Assembly: GCA_001247695.2 (NCBI GenBank)
Contig: LGRX02024739.1
Coordinates: forward strand, 42,004 to 106,003
From: Cymbomonas tetramitiformis
Taxonomy: Eukaryota > Chlorophyta > Pyramimonadophyceae > Pyramimonadales > Pyramimonadaceae
DNA length: 64,000 bases
Direction: 5' to 3'
The notes under the pieces were generated by a model. That model was not told where the DNA came from. It did no database searches and was given only the letters and a program-made list of their open reading frames with translations. The stretch's first letter is position 1. Every line of letters begins with the position of its first letter. A program made the translations under genes and the position numbers. This document shows, piece after piece, positions 24,401 to 34,990 of the stretch.

Positions 24401-27400
24401 GCACCATCAGCAGGGTGCCCCTCCACTCACTCTCTGTGGGCACCATCAGCAGGGTGCTGCTCCACTCAATCTCTGTGGGCACCATCAGCAGGGTGCCCCT
24501 CCACTCACTCTGGGCACCACCAGCAGGGTGCCCCTCCACTCACTCTGGGCACCATCAGCAGGGTGCCCCTCCTCTCACTCTCTGTAGGCACCACCACCGG
24601 GGTGCTCCTCCACTCTCCCCGGGCACCCGGGTGCTGAAATGGAGATTTTCTTAATTATGACTTTGGGAGATGACAACCAGGGTTCGGGAGACTTTTGGGA
24701 AATGCATGAATTTGCTGGTTTTAAAAATCAGGCGGGGAGGGGTCTATCTACATTCATCGATAGCCAACCCGAAAGTAGCCAGGTGTATGCACCGACGGCC
24801 GCAGTCAAAAGGGACCATGCATCCAGCCTTGACCCACTGCCAGGTCAAATACCTAGCCACAGCAAAAAAGGAAGCACCACCGGCTTGTTGAATTTGTTGT
24901 GCACCGTGGGATTTGTTGTGCACCGAGGGATGTCTTGTGCACCGTGGGATCTCTTGTGCACCGTGCTTTGTGACGCTTCCGCAAATGCTGGAGGTTCCAA
25001 GTAATTGGTCTCTACTCCCTACAAACATCAAATATTGTGATCCATGTCAGAGAGGAATTGAGAAGGCCCCCGGCCATCCCGGCGGGGCGAGGTGCGAGGT
25101 TTGCGTCATCCCGCAAGCCAGTGCTTTTGCACTGATACAATTTACGATCGTGCGGGCAGGTCACGTGGGAACTGACTTGTTCCGGGCTTCGATGTTATTG
25201 GAGTGGGCCGCAAAGTGCGCATTGATGAACAGAAAGGTTGTGTTCTCAAATGCAAAGGCGACCGCGACACCTCCCTGCAGTTGCCATCCATCCAGGCACA
25301 CCCTCATCAACATCTCAGCGCGAGCTCGTGAAGTGGTTTTGCAAAAACATCGATTCTTTGCGCGGAGGGAGTATGTATTTGTGCGCATCCTTGGACCGAT
25401 TCCTTTACCACCACGTAGCCACAGAATGTCAGCTGGATTATGTACCCACACCCCGGAACAAAATATTTAGCACACACTTTGGGACACTTATCCGGACTTT
25501 CCGGGGCTCAGTAGTGAAGAGCAGGACCCGCTCAGCCTGAGCCACCTGAGCGCCTCTGTGACTGCTCTCTCCACGCATTGAAACTGTGCCACTGAAGCCG
25601 GTCCACCTCCATCCCCAAGCGGAGTGTGTGCTGATCCTTAGATCAATTTCTTTGGCCAACGCTAAATAGCCATAGAATGTTGTCTGCACTGTGTACAAAC
25701 GGTCCCCCGAAATTATCGACCAAATCTTCGCAATGGCGCATCCAGATCAGAAATTCAGGGTTTTCAATTGACGGCGTAAATTATTCTGAAGTAATGAGTT
25801 AATATTTCTTGGCGCAGTAAATATCAGTATGCTTCTTGGGGAGCATACTGATACCTTCACATGTGGCAGGCCATATCATATGCCCTGAACTGAAGGAAAT
25901 CTTCAGGGTGCGCATGATTTGGCGCTTTCACGCCGAGGAATGCTCAATCGGGCATCCTGTATACCCCGAATTAGCGTAGGGTACATCCGATTAGCGGAGC
26001 GGATGTGCGAGACGCTCGGCATCACAAAGACTTCTTACTTTTTACTTGGCTCCCAGCGGATCTCCCGCAGATAGCGAAAATCAATCGAAAACCAGTTTTT
26101 CGCAAAATTAGGAAAGTGGCGGAAGGTCCCAGCCCGCACCACATCTTAGAATGTCAAGATTGGGCCACTTGATCCCGGGATTGTTGGTACCTACTTGTTA
26201 CCAACAGTCCTGCGAACAATATATGATGCATTCGCAGACGTGAATTCGTGCAAATCCTTCATATATGCGTGGTCAAACATGCAAGAGACCGTCCTCTCCA
26301 ACTTCGCGGGTCGCTGTAAAAACTGCTTTTTGGGAAACGCGAGTAACTGTTTTTCGGCAAACGGGAATGTAAAAAAGTAATCGACGGTACAGAATGACGA
26401 TTTATCGATTTCAGCGATTCTGCACCGTCGTCTCGATTTCAGGTCCCATTGCGAAAAAAAAGAGCGATTTGGTCGATAATTTTGGGGGACTGTTTGTACC
26501 CACACCTGGGATCAAAGGATTCGGCACAGTCTGTGGATATGCTTATCCTTGGATCGATATTTCCGGCAATTGCCAAAATGACCACAGAATATCAGCTGCA
26601 TTGCAGCCTGCACTTATCCTTGGACCGATTCTTTTGACACCAGATAACCACAGAATGTCGGCTGCACTATGTACCCACGCCGGAGATCAAAGGATTCAGC
26701 GCACACTTCAAGCCACTTATCCGGATTCTCCAGAGCTCAATAGTGAAGAGCAGGACCCTCTCAGCCTCACTGGGCCACCTGAGCGCCTCTGTGACTGTTC
26801 TCTCCACGCACTGAAACTGTGCCACTGAAGCTGGTCCACCTTCATCCCAGAGCTGCCCGAGCCATCTCCTCACCACCAAGCCCCGGTGCGGCACACAACA
26901 CCTCACCGATCCTGCCCGAATCAGGTCCCTGCTCCTGCGTGCGATCCTCCCGCTCCTAGCTTGGCGATAGGGGCTTAATCGCGCTATGTACCCATGCCAG
27001 AGATCGAAGGATTTAGCAAATACTTCGGGACGTTCACCCGGAATCTCCGGGGTCTCGTGGAGACCAGGAACCCCTAAGGCCTCACGAGCCACCTCAGCGC
27101 GCGCGTGGCTGTTTGGCCCACTAAGGCATCTCCCCGAGGCCGGCCTGCATCAACCCATTGGGCTGGCCGAGCCACCTTGCAACTAACACGCCTCCGTTGA
27201 GAGCTGTCATGACGCCCGCTTCTCCTCGCTCTAAAGCCCCGCCCTGCACCCGTCTGCCACCTCACAACATGCTGTGCATCCGGAAGTGGCCCGCATGGGG
27301 CTGAGGATGACAGCCTGCTTCCGTTCCGTTCTGGTCTAATTGGATCCCCCGGAAATTTAGAGCTTCTTTGCCGGTAGCTCGTGACCAGTTTCGGAGCCGT

Positions 27401-30208
27401 CAGATCGGGAGCAGAGGTTCCTGAGCGAGATCTGTCGGTTTGCCACTCAAAGACATTAGGGGCTGCGTTCATGGATTCCGCAGCTTTGTTCTTATGCGTT
27501 TGCACAAGAACTTCATAGGAATCTCCTCGCGGAGAATCCTTGTGTGGCAAACTGCAAACGGCATCCACACTTTTCTGTAATCGCCAAAGGAGAAAGTTTT
27601 TTTGGTGAGGGCATCTTCGGGCAGCGCAGCAGTTCCCGCTGCAGCAGGAGATCAGGCCGTCGTGGCTCCGAGTCCCTAGGTGTCCAAAGACTGGAGTGGA
27701 GCCGCCACGTGTCCAAAGACTGGAGTGGAGCCTCCACGTGTCCAAAGACTGGAGTGGAGCCTCCACGTGTCCAAAGACTGGAGTGGAGCCTCCACGTGTC
27801 CAAAGACTGGAGTGGAGCCTCCACGTGTCCAAAGACTGGAGTGGAGCCTCCACGTGTCCAAAGACTGGAGTGGAGCCTCCACGTGTCCAAAGACTGCAGT
27901 GGAGTCTCCACGTGTCCAAAGACTGGAGTGGAGCCGCCACGTGTCCAAAGACTGCAGTGGAGCCTCCACGTGTCCAAAGACTGGAGTGGAGCCTCCCACG
28001 TGTCCAAAGACTGGAGTGGAGCCTCCACGTGTCCAAAGACTGGGTGGAGCCTCCACGTGTCCAAGGCAGGTGGAGCCTCCCGTGTCCAAGAGACTGGAGT
28101 GGAGCCTCCACGGTGTCAAAGACTGGAGCGGAGCCTCCACGTGTCCAAAGACTGGGTGGAGCCTCCACGTGTCCAAAGACTGCAGTGGAGCCTCCACGTG
28201 TCCAAAGACTCCTCCACGTGTCCAAAGACTGCAGTGGAGCCTCCACGTGTCCAAAGACTGCAGTGGAGCCTCCACGTGTCCAAAGACTGCAGTGGAGCCT
28301 CCACGTGTCCAAAGACTCCTCCACGTGTCCAAAGACTGGAGTGGAGCCTCCACGTGTCCAAAGACTGGAGTGGAGCCTCCACGTGTCCAAAGACTGGAGT
28401 GGAGCCTCCACGTGTCCAAAGCCTGGAGTGGAGCCTCCACGTGTCCAAAGACTGGAGTGGAGCCTCCACGTGTCCAAAGACTGGAGTGGAGCCTCCACGT
28501 GTCCAAAGACTGGAGTGGAGCCTCCAAATGTCCAAAGACTGGAGTGGAGCCTCCACGTGTCCAAAGACTGGAGTGGAGCCTCCACGTGTCCAAAGACTGG
28601 AGTGGAGCCTCCACGTGTCCAAAGACTGGAGTGGAGCCGCCACGTGTCCAAAGACTGGAGTGGAGCCTCCACGTGTCCAAAGACTGGACTGGAGCCTCCA
28701 AGTGATTTTAGTATGCTGAGGACAAACAGTGAATAGTGAGAGTGCACCTCCGTGGGTTCAACGTGCGGAACGAAGCGAGCATTTCCTCACCTTATTACCA
28801 ATCACATTCCCTATACCGGTCGAAATTGATCCTTTATGCACCCCTGCGCACTTGCAGCGAAAGAGTCCCCAAGGATCCAGTTAAGGTTCTGTCCTCATGG
28901 GTATGAGACATAGCATAGCCCACTTCCCAGACCCCAGTGCCAAGCCACTCGGAGCTTCACACCACAGCGCCATCGAACTTTGCAGCAGGTGGAATTATGA
29001 TTTTGGAGTTCAGTCTTGATTTCAACACCCAAAGCAAGTGTTGAAAGAGAATTGAAGTGTCACACAGGTCACATGCACGCACTGTGCCCAGACCTGAGCA
29101 AAACGGGAGCAGCTTCTGCTTCACGAACACTGCAAGATGGATCCAGCCACCCTGCGCGCCGCGGGGTTCCGCATTCTTTCACTCCTTTAGCAGCTCTCGC
29201 CTGCTCCCTACCAGTCTGCTCTCTTTCCAGTGAGAAGACCTGCCTCCCTCACTGCGCTATGTACTGGTGGTGTGCAGTCTCGAGTCCAACCATTTCACGG
29301 TCAATGTGTTCAGCAGGTGAAACTGAAAAGGTTTTACAGAGGGAAGGCGTGCTGCTTGTGTCACTGCGTGGGGCCTGAGGTGCCATCGAGAGATGAGGGC
29401 GCACTGGATCCAGGCGCTCGGATTCTAAATGTACATATCGCCCTCGCGTGCTCTGTGCAACACCGGCGGCGAGTGACTTGTCCCACTTGTCCAGATCGTA
29501 GGCCTCTTGCACACCGATGGCGATAACGTCATAACTCCCGACCTGTCGCACTCCCCTCACAGACAACCCTTCCAGTCGCTACGCTAACTCTTGCGCCCTC
29601 TGTGACAGGCCTCGAGGCGAGAAACAAGAAGGACGCCCTAGTGCGCACCTCGAAGTCGCCAGAGGATCCATTCCAGCCTAGCAGCTTAGTCAGAGTATCC
29701 GGAGGGGCCTGCGGTGAACGGTTCCCCCACATTCCAGCCTAGCAGCTTAGTCAGCCTGCGGTGAACGGTCCCCGCTGAGGGAAAGAGGAACTGGCCCGAG
29801 CCAGCTCACCGGCATCTGGGAGAAAGGACACAGGTCCCGAACCTCAAGGGGAAGGTCATCTTGTCCTTTCTTGGTTTCCCAACTCCTGCCACGTGGGCAG
29901 CTCAAGGCCCTGCCACGTGGGCAGCTCAAGGCCCTGCAGGGGTCAGGAGGCTGCCAGAGGCCGCCTACCTTGTTGGCCATGTTCCAGGTGATCGTGAGCA
30001 CCAAGAGCTCCTCGTGCGGCTTCACCTCTGCTGGTGTCGAGAGGTCCTGCTGCCGCGCGGAGGGGGCGCTCTGGTGGCGCTCTGGGGCACTCCGACCTGC
30101 CGTCTCCGGCTCCAAGACTTTTGTAGCGGACTGGCTGCGGGCCGCCTCTGGCTCCTGCCGGCGTCCGGAGAGCCCGGACAAAGCAAGATTAAAAGGATTG
30201 CTGTCCAA
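21448..30208 (-). CDS. Inositol polyphosphate 5-phosphatase (at least 9 exons)
   Basis: The enzyme removes the 5-phosphate from inositol phosphates or phosphoinositides, acting in lipid and Ca signalling. Catalytic motifs appear in order on the minus strand: TITWNMAN (exon ending 29969), a 20-aa exon 29649-29708, YDVIAIGVQE (29542 to about 29435), LAVFVKQK (29151 to about 29090), VGNK (ending 26195), GGVAVAF...NAHFAAH...EARN (25177-25274), WMGDLNYR (24075-24225), DQL...PPTYKFD...PSWTDRIL (21866-22160), SDHRPVAAK and stop (21448-21590). Most junctions are GT-AG and in phase. The GNK/GGV junction is off by one base with canonical sites, and the 5' start is unresolved (no ATG; a stop lies just upstream of 30208). 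The introns carry four minisatellite arrays. The first visible exon also codes a Ser/Arg/Glu-rich N-terminus. Only the catalytic domain is seen. A decayed gene is possible but less likely, given the intact motifs. Confidence 0.85.
22850..23935. repeat. 45-46-bp minisatellite in a 5-phosphatase intron
   Basis: About 23 copies of a unit built from GAGTGGACGCAGCTTTGG, ATTCCAGGAAAA and GGCGAGTCCGTGACT. Variation is mainly in the length of the A run. Because 45 is divisible by three, long open frames of up to about 400 codons arise. They are repeat artefacts inside the intron between 22160 and 24075. Confidence 0.92.
24305..24630. repeat. 35-bp minisatellite in a 5-phosphatase intron
   Basis: About nine copies of a unit built from CACTCTGGGCACCATCAGC and AGGGTGCCCCTC, between the exons at 24225 and 25177. 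Some copies have extra TCTGTG. Confidence 0.9.
24893..24970. repeat. Short repeat of TTGTGCACCGTGGGAT
   Basis: Four degenerate copies, period 18-19 bp, in the same intron as the 35-bp array. Confidence 0.8.
27680..28700. repeat. 29-bp minisatellite with a CACGTG in nearly every unit
   Basis: About 35 copies of a unit built from GGAGTGGAGCCTCCACGTG and TCCAAAGACT, lying in the intron between 29090 and 26310. Each unit has the hairpin GTGGAG.CTCCAC overlapping a CACGTG (G-box/E-box) palindrome. A short duplication with CCACGTGGGCAGCTCAAGG occurs separately at about 29887-29935. Confidence 0.92.
29649..29770. repeat. Partial duplication of a 5-phosphatase exon border
   Basis: ATTCCAGCCTAGCAGCTTAG and GCCTGCGGTGAACGGT occur at 29670-29720 and again at 29731-29770. 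The second copy lies in the intron just upstream of the 20-aa exon and lacks its middle. It looks like a local slippage duplication. Confidence 0.75.
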
Positions 30209-32129
30209 AGGCTACGCCAACAATTAGTCATCTAAACCTACCCTCCGTGCTGTGGCAACAGCAGTCCGAGGCAGCGTGCAAGCACCAGAAGTTGAAGTAC
30301 CTGCAAGGAACGGGGTTTACCTCGACCTGCTTTGCTGTTTCTTGGAACGGCTTACTCTTCGCTGCAGGAGATGCGATTCCCCCCGGCATGTCGTTGGACA
30401 TTTCTGCCGGCGTTTCGGATTCTTCAGGTGGTGCTATGATAGGGCCAATAGTCGAGCCTTCCGAATTCTGGAAAGCACAGGCGGCATCGAGGCTCTTAGC
30501 TGAAAGCTACACAGACCCTCCGCCATGGATCCCAGTACAGGCGGTCACCATAGGCGGGGGTCCAAGGGGAGAAGTCAAAGCAAGTGATGGCACATTTGGG
30601 TTGGGGCTGGATAGACAGCTTGCCGAGGATATTCACGATGCTCACACCAGGAACTAACGTGACGGCATAATTCGAGCAGAGATGCTATCTCAGTCGGAGA
30701 GGCGACCTTGAGATGTGGTCATCACATCAGTCAAAATTACTTTCAGAGGAATCGCTGACTAGTGCTCAATCTAAAAAGGAAGGAAAGGTTAGCTAAATCG
30801 TTCGTTCTAACCTCAGCTGTTCGCAAAGGAGGGAGAGCTTTCTTTCTTGCAGCCCCTCCATCCTCTTTCAGCGCCGGCAGTTGCTGCGTGAGAGAAACCA
30901 AAAAATAGTTCAAAATTCACATTGGCCAGATCAGAACGAATAGTTCAAAGTTCAGAAATCATTGAATTGACGGGTCTTCCGATAGATATCGAAAGTCTGA
31001 ATCTTTCAAGTGTGTACGGTATGCGCGTATCCATGACAACAGAAAGTCTTGTTCAAAACAGCCGGTCAACAGAGGTTCCTTCTGGGAGTCCCTCAAATTC
31101 TCAAAGCAAAGTGCGCATTATCTAATGAGATGCAGAAAACCATCGAAACCATGATTTCGTTGAGTGCAGCAAGCAGGAAGGCAAACGGATCGTGCAGGGA
31201 GAGAATTGGAGGAAATGCGGACCTTGGACTTTGGAGCTTTTTCTCCCAAAGGAGCCAAAGGCGCAGAATTAAAGGCTGTTTTAGCAGGTAGGAGTCGGCC
31301 GGGACCAGTGGGTGCGTTGGAGCTCATTGAAACTCGTCCCGTGCAAGCTCAGTTTCCTAAGGCTTAATCGAAGTAGCGCGCATTATACGAGGCTCACAAC
31401 TCATACAAGGTTCACAATTTCACTCCGGTGTGTTTCTAAGCGACATCCGTGTGGGCAACACTGATGAAATCCAGGTAGAATTGTGCGTACAAGAGCCTAA
31501 TCCAACCTCAAAGCAGGAGGTCAATGGTGCGGAATCCGCTTGAGATAATGGAAACTATTTGAAAATCTTGGCGTATGCTCCCGCTCACGGTTAGGTGAGG
31601 TTTCAGAACGGGCGGAGAGTGGTCGGAAAATATCAATCGATAATTCAGTACTCAGATACCAAAGTTTAAGGTGAGAATATAATATGTACTATCGAAATTT
31701 GCGCTGACACTTCACACTGTGAGTTTTCCCTCTACTGTACCGCACCGCAGTTCCGCAGCTCGGTTTGAGTTTTGAGTTGTGAGTTGTCTACCAGTCGCAG
31801 TGTCACGTCTTCCGTTGGTTGGGACAGCGACAGGTCGAGGTCGAGGACGAGGTCAGAGTTCCCCCCGCTGATGACTAATATTTTGATTACCCAGGCAGAG
31901 GCAGGGGGTGCAATCTCGACATTATCTCTATGACGGTCCACCCCCCAGAATTGGTGGGACGGCAGGTAGCGGTGCAGTTGGCGTGCTCTAGCGGCGTGTA
32001 GCTCGATGCCCAACGCAAGGCAAGATGCATGGTGGGGATGTCGAAGGACATCAGGTGGGATGTGGGACTACCGCTCCTTGCCACATCCCACCCTCGGGAC
32101 ACCCCTAATTCTAGTGCAAAAGGTTGTTG
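30209..32129. other. No gene identified upstream of the 5-phosphatase
   Basis: Several short stretches look codon-like, for example on the minus strand about 30490-30655 and on the plus strand 31195-31290 (FGAFSPKGAKGAELKAVLAG), but none matches a family I know. Missing 5' exons of the 5-phosphatase may lie here. Confidence 0.4.
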
Positions 32130-32319
32130 ATGTAGACTGTGGTAGGTGGGGGCGGCGGGGTGTGACCCGAGCATGGTTGTGCTGACGGAGCAGGGCGTAG
32201 CGAGCGAACCGCGTCGATTCATGCGGCGTGCGAGCGTGTCCCAACACACTAGAAGAGTGGCGGAATACGAATACTTTTGGGGTAGTTGGTGGGGGGCGGG
32301 GGGCGAGGTTCGAAATGTA
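32130..32319 (+). repeat. Dispersed repeat R, copy 2 (left part)
   Basis: It matches 18500-18680 and is interrupted at 32315-32319 (ATGTA) by the small LTR element. It continues at 34130-34205, where CTCAGGGTTCGGG and CATAGAG.TATTCA match 18682-18750. Confidence 0.5.
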
Positions 32320-34124
32320 TCACGGGGAAGCTGATTTCCCCCCCACTGTATGGGGGCCTGCTTCTCCCTGTTTCACCCCTCGCCGTGTGTGTGACATGTG
32401 ACACCCATAGCCGTGACACCGATCCGTGACCTGCTAGTTAGCCTCCGTTATTGCTAACTCTTCAGTTTTATGTTATCACCGTTCCGAGCACCCGGCCCTG
32501 CGTGTTTTCTGTGTTTCACTGTCTATATATTTACCCGTTACAAATATATAGTCAGATCATCCTTTCTATAAGGTTATCGGTCCCGTACCGCGCTAGTGGT
32601 GCTCACTGCATTCAGCTCGCTTCGGCCTCAAAGCCGATTCTAATCCGTTCTTATCCGTCAACTGAGTGGGCTCGACATCTCCGTTACCGTCTTTGCCCGT
32701 TCAAGTGCTCCGCCTACCGTTTGTGATTGGTGGTTTACTTATCCGTTCTTATCCGTTCTTATCCGTTACAACTTTGTCGAAATTCTGGCATCCTACTTCG
32801 TTCCAGGCATGTCTCCCCAACGTCCTTCAACACTCTGGCCAGCAGCGCCTCTGCTGCCGGATAACGGGTTTACCGTACGACGTTTTTGACGTCACCACCG
32901 TTTTCCTCGTCGAATTTGACCCCTACATCGTCCGATTCCGTTAATTTTGCGAAAAGTTACGGTATCGCCATCGACCCAAACGTCCACTCAACTTTCTGAC
33001 CAGCAGCACCCCTTCTGGAGTGAATACGAGTTACCGTACGACGTTTTTGACTTGACCTCCGTCTTCCTCGTCGAATTTCACCCCAATTTGACTTCTCCAT
33101 CGCTTGATTTGGTTAATTTTTCGAGGAATTACCTTTCACCCACGAAACCCTATCGACGCGCCTTCCAGATTTTGCAGCCGCAGACATCATGGCCTCGCTA
33201 CGCCAGCGTGCGCGCATGGCCGTAGTTCGGTCTGCACTGGACTTGCTTCGACGACAACATCTTCCCTTTGACTGTGGTCTGGTGGTGCCTGGTGGTGCTT
33301 ACACACCAAGCACCAAGCTCGAGTCCATCGCGTTCGCCATCAACGGCGAGTGCTTTGACTCCTTCGACTTCGTCCCTCCACTCCCTTCGCCCTCGCCTTG
33401 CACCCCACCTCTTCACCATCTAGTGGTGTGTGGTGATGTTGCCACGCTCACTTCGCCCCTCTCCATCATCCCTTTCGAGTTCCTCCCCATGACCTCGATC
33501 ACGTTCCCTTACCGCATTTTTCACCTTCCACCTCCCCAACCCCTTCTCATCGACGCATTCGCTCTGGTGGTGCCAGGCTACTTTTGGCTTTGGCACCGCA
33601 CAGGAGTTGGTTGATTCGTCGTCTGGATGCCCCTCGACATCTTCGAGGAGACTGCCGCCACCACCTAGTGAATACGCGGCCACATCGCAACCGACTATTG
33701 AGTGAGCTAGTCTAGACCTTAGCTGCAATTGTCTTGCAGAGTGACACCGCATCTTGCCAGTTGTTAGCTAGCTGCAATGGTCCCTTGAACTCTGACATTA
33801 AGTGACGTTGGGTTTAGATTTTAGGGTTTGCTTGCTTCGGGATGTCCACTCACACCTTCGGGGTGAGGTGGTGTCACGGGGAAGCTGATTTCCCCCCCAC
33901 TGTATGGGGGCCTGCTTCTCCCTGTTTCACCCCTCGCCGTGTGTGTGACATGTGACACCCATAGCCGTGACACCGATCCGTGACCTGCTAGTTAGCCTCC
34001 GTTATTGCTAACTCTTCAGTTTTATGTTATCACCGTTCCGAGCACCCGGCCCTGCGTTTTTCTGTGTTTCACTGTCTATATATTTACCCGTTACAAATAT
34101 CTAGTCAGATCATCCTTTCTATAA
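32320..34124 (+). mobile_element. Small LTR retrotransposon (TRIM-like)
   Basis: Direct repeats of 251-252 bp (32320-32571 and 33874-34124) begin TCACGGGGAAGC and end TTTCTATAA. ATGTA lies on both sides (32315-32319 and 34125-34129), a 5-bp target duplication. The 1.3-kb interior has no gag or pol motif, so it depends on other elements. The LTRs differ by only a few bases (GTGTTTTC versus GTTTTTC, ATATATAG versus ATATCTAG), indicating a young insertion. The orientation is uncertain and is taken from the internal open frame. Confidence 0.78.
33189..33614 (+). CDS. Unknown 141-aa open frame inside the small LTR element
   Basis: An ATG-started frame between the two LTRs. The product has a basic N-terminus (MASLRQRARMAVVRS), a Pro/Ser-rich middle (PPLPSPSPCTPPL) and an aromatic, hydrophobic C-terminus. 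Upstream, two segments read as YDVFD.T.VFLVEF (about 32877-32917 and 33036-33083), a direct duplication in the same strand. I recognise no domain. It could be a captured host fragment or a chance frame in C-rich sequence. Confidence 0.3.
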   Translation: MASLRQRARMAVVRSALDLLRRQHLPFDCGLVVPGGAYTPSTKLESIAFAINGECFDSFDFVPPLPSPSPCTPPLHHLVVCGDVATLTSPLSIIPFEFLPMTSITFPYRIFHLPPPQPLLIDAFALVVPGYFWLWHRTGVG

Positions 34125-34129
34125 ATGTA

Positions 34130-34990
34130 GGCCAACTCTCAGGGTTCGGGTCTTGCGCGTAGGTGGGTCGCAAGGCTGAAAAAAACTGGACCGCCATAGA
34201 GTTATTCACGAGTTATGTGACATCGGGCTTTCTGGCCGTCGAAGGAATGGACACAGCGATGAGGGATGCCCGTCGATTGCGGACGAGAGGGCGTTCGCTT
34301 CGTTGAGAAACATTTGTCGACTGCACTCGATTGGTGAACTTCGTTGTGAATTCAACCGGCGTGGGTTATCTACTCTCATTTTAGCGAACAACGAACACAA
34401 AGAGAAATGCAGGGAGCATACACACGGTTGTGCGCAACGAATATTGCTGGATTATGTCCGTCACCCGTTATAGGGCGGGGTCACCATTCTCCAAAGGATT
34501 GTACCAGTCGTACTCGTACGGTACTCGGTGATCCCTAGGTCGAGACTTCTTATTCCGTTGATCCGTTTTATTTATCACACTTGTACACTGTACAATAAAT
34601 GCCGACTGTTAAGAGAATTCTACGTTAACGGAAACCAGCCAACTTTTTGGAGGGGGGTCACAACTTTAGGAGAAAAGCTGGCTGGTTTTAAAAGTTAAGA
34701 GATTGGCAAAAATAAGAAATACGGAGGCTGCCTAGACCTCCAAGACATTTTCTTAAAATATAGCAAAATAAGGTAATTAAAGCTGTAAATTGTGACACAA
34801 GTAGGGGACCGTACCGTATTTCTTATACACGTATATTTCGACTATATACCGTATATTTCGACATGCGTTCTTTCGCTCGCCCCCACTTCTCATCATTTCG
34901 CTATCACGCAGCGGTACGCCTCGTTTGCACGCGATCACCTACATCAGTTCCGGCTTTACCCGACGCCTCCCCTACAGATTTTTATTCGTG
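34130..34990. other. Repeat R remnant, TA-element fragment and gag leader
   Basis: 34130-34205 continues repeat R. At 34630-34735, AACCAGCCAAC and AGCTGGCTGG boxes with a (G)TCACAACTT core resemble the termini of the element at 14266-15225, so this is probably a fragment of that family. The rest has no recognisable gene. Confidence 0.45.

Noticed and set aside
24310..24654. Open frames of 80-114 codons with HSLWAPSAGCPSTHS repeats
   Set aside because: 35-bp minisatellite in an intron, open in three frames.
27680..28700. CRISPR-like array
   Set aside because: Units are contiguous 29-bp repeats without unique spacers, in a spliced eukaryotic gene.
27074..28747. Open frames of 340-557 codons on both strands (WRLHSSLWTRG or VEPPRVQRLEWS repeats)
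   Set aside because: The 29-bp minisatellite is open in several frames on both strands at once, which a real gene would not be.
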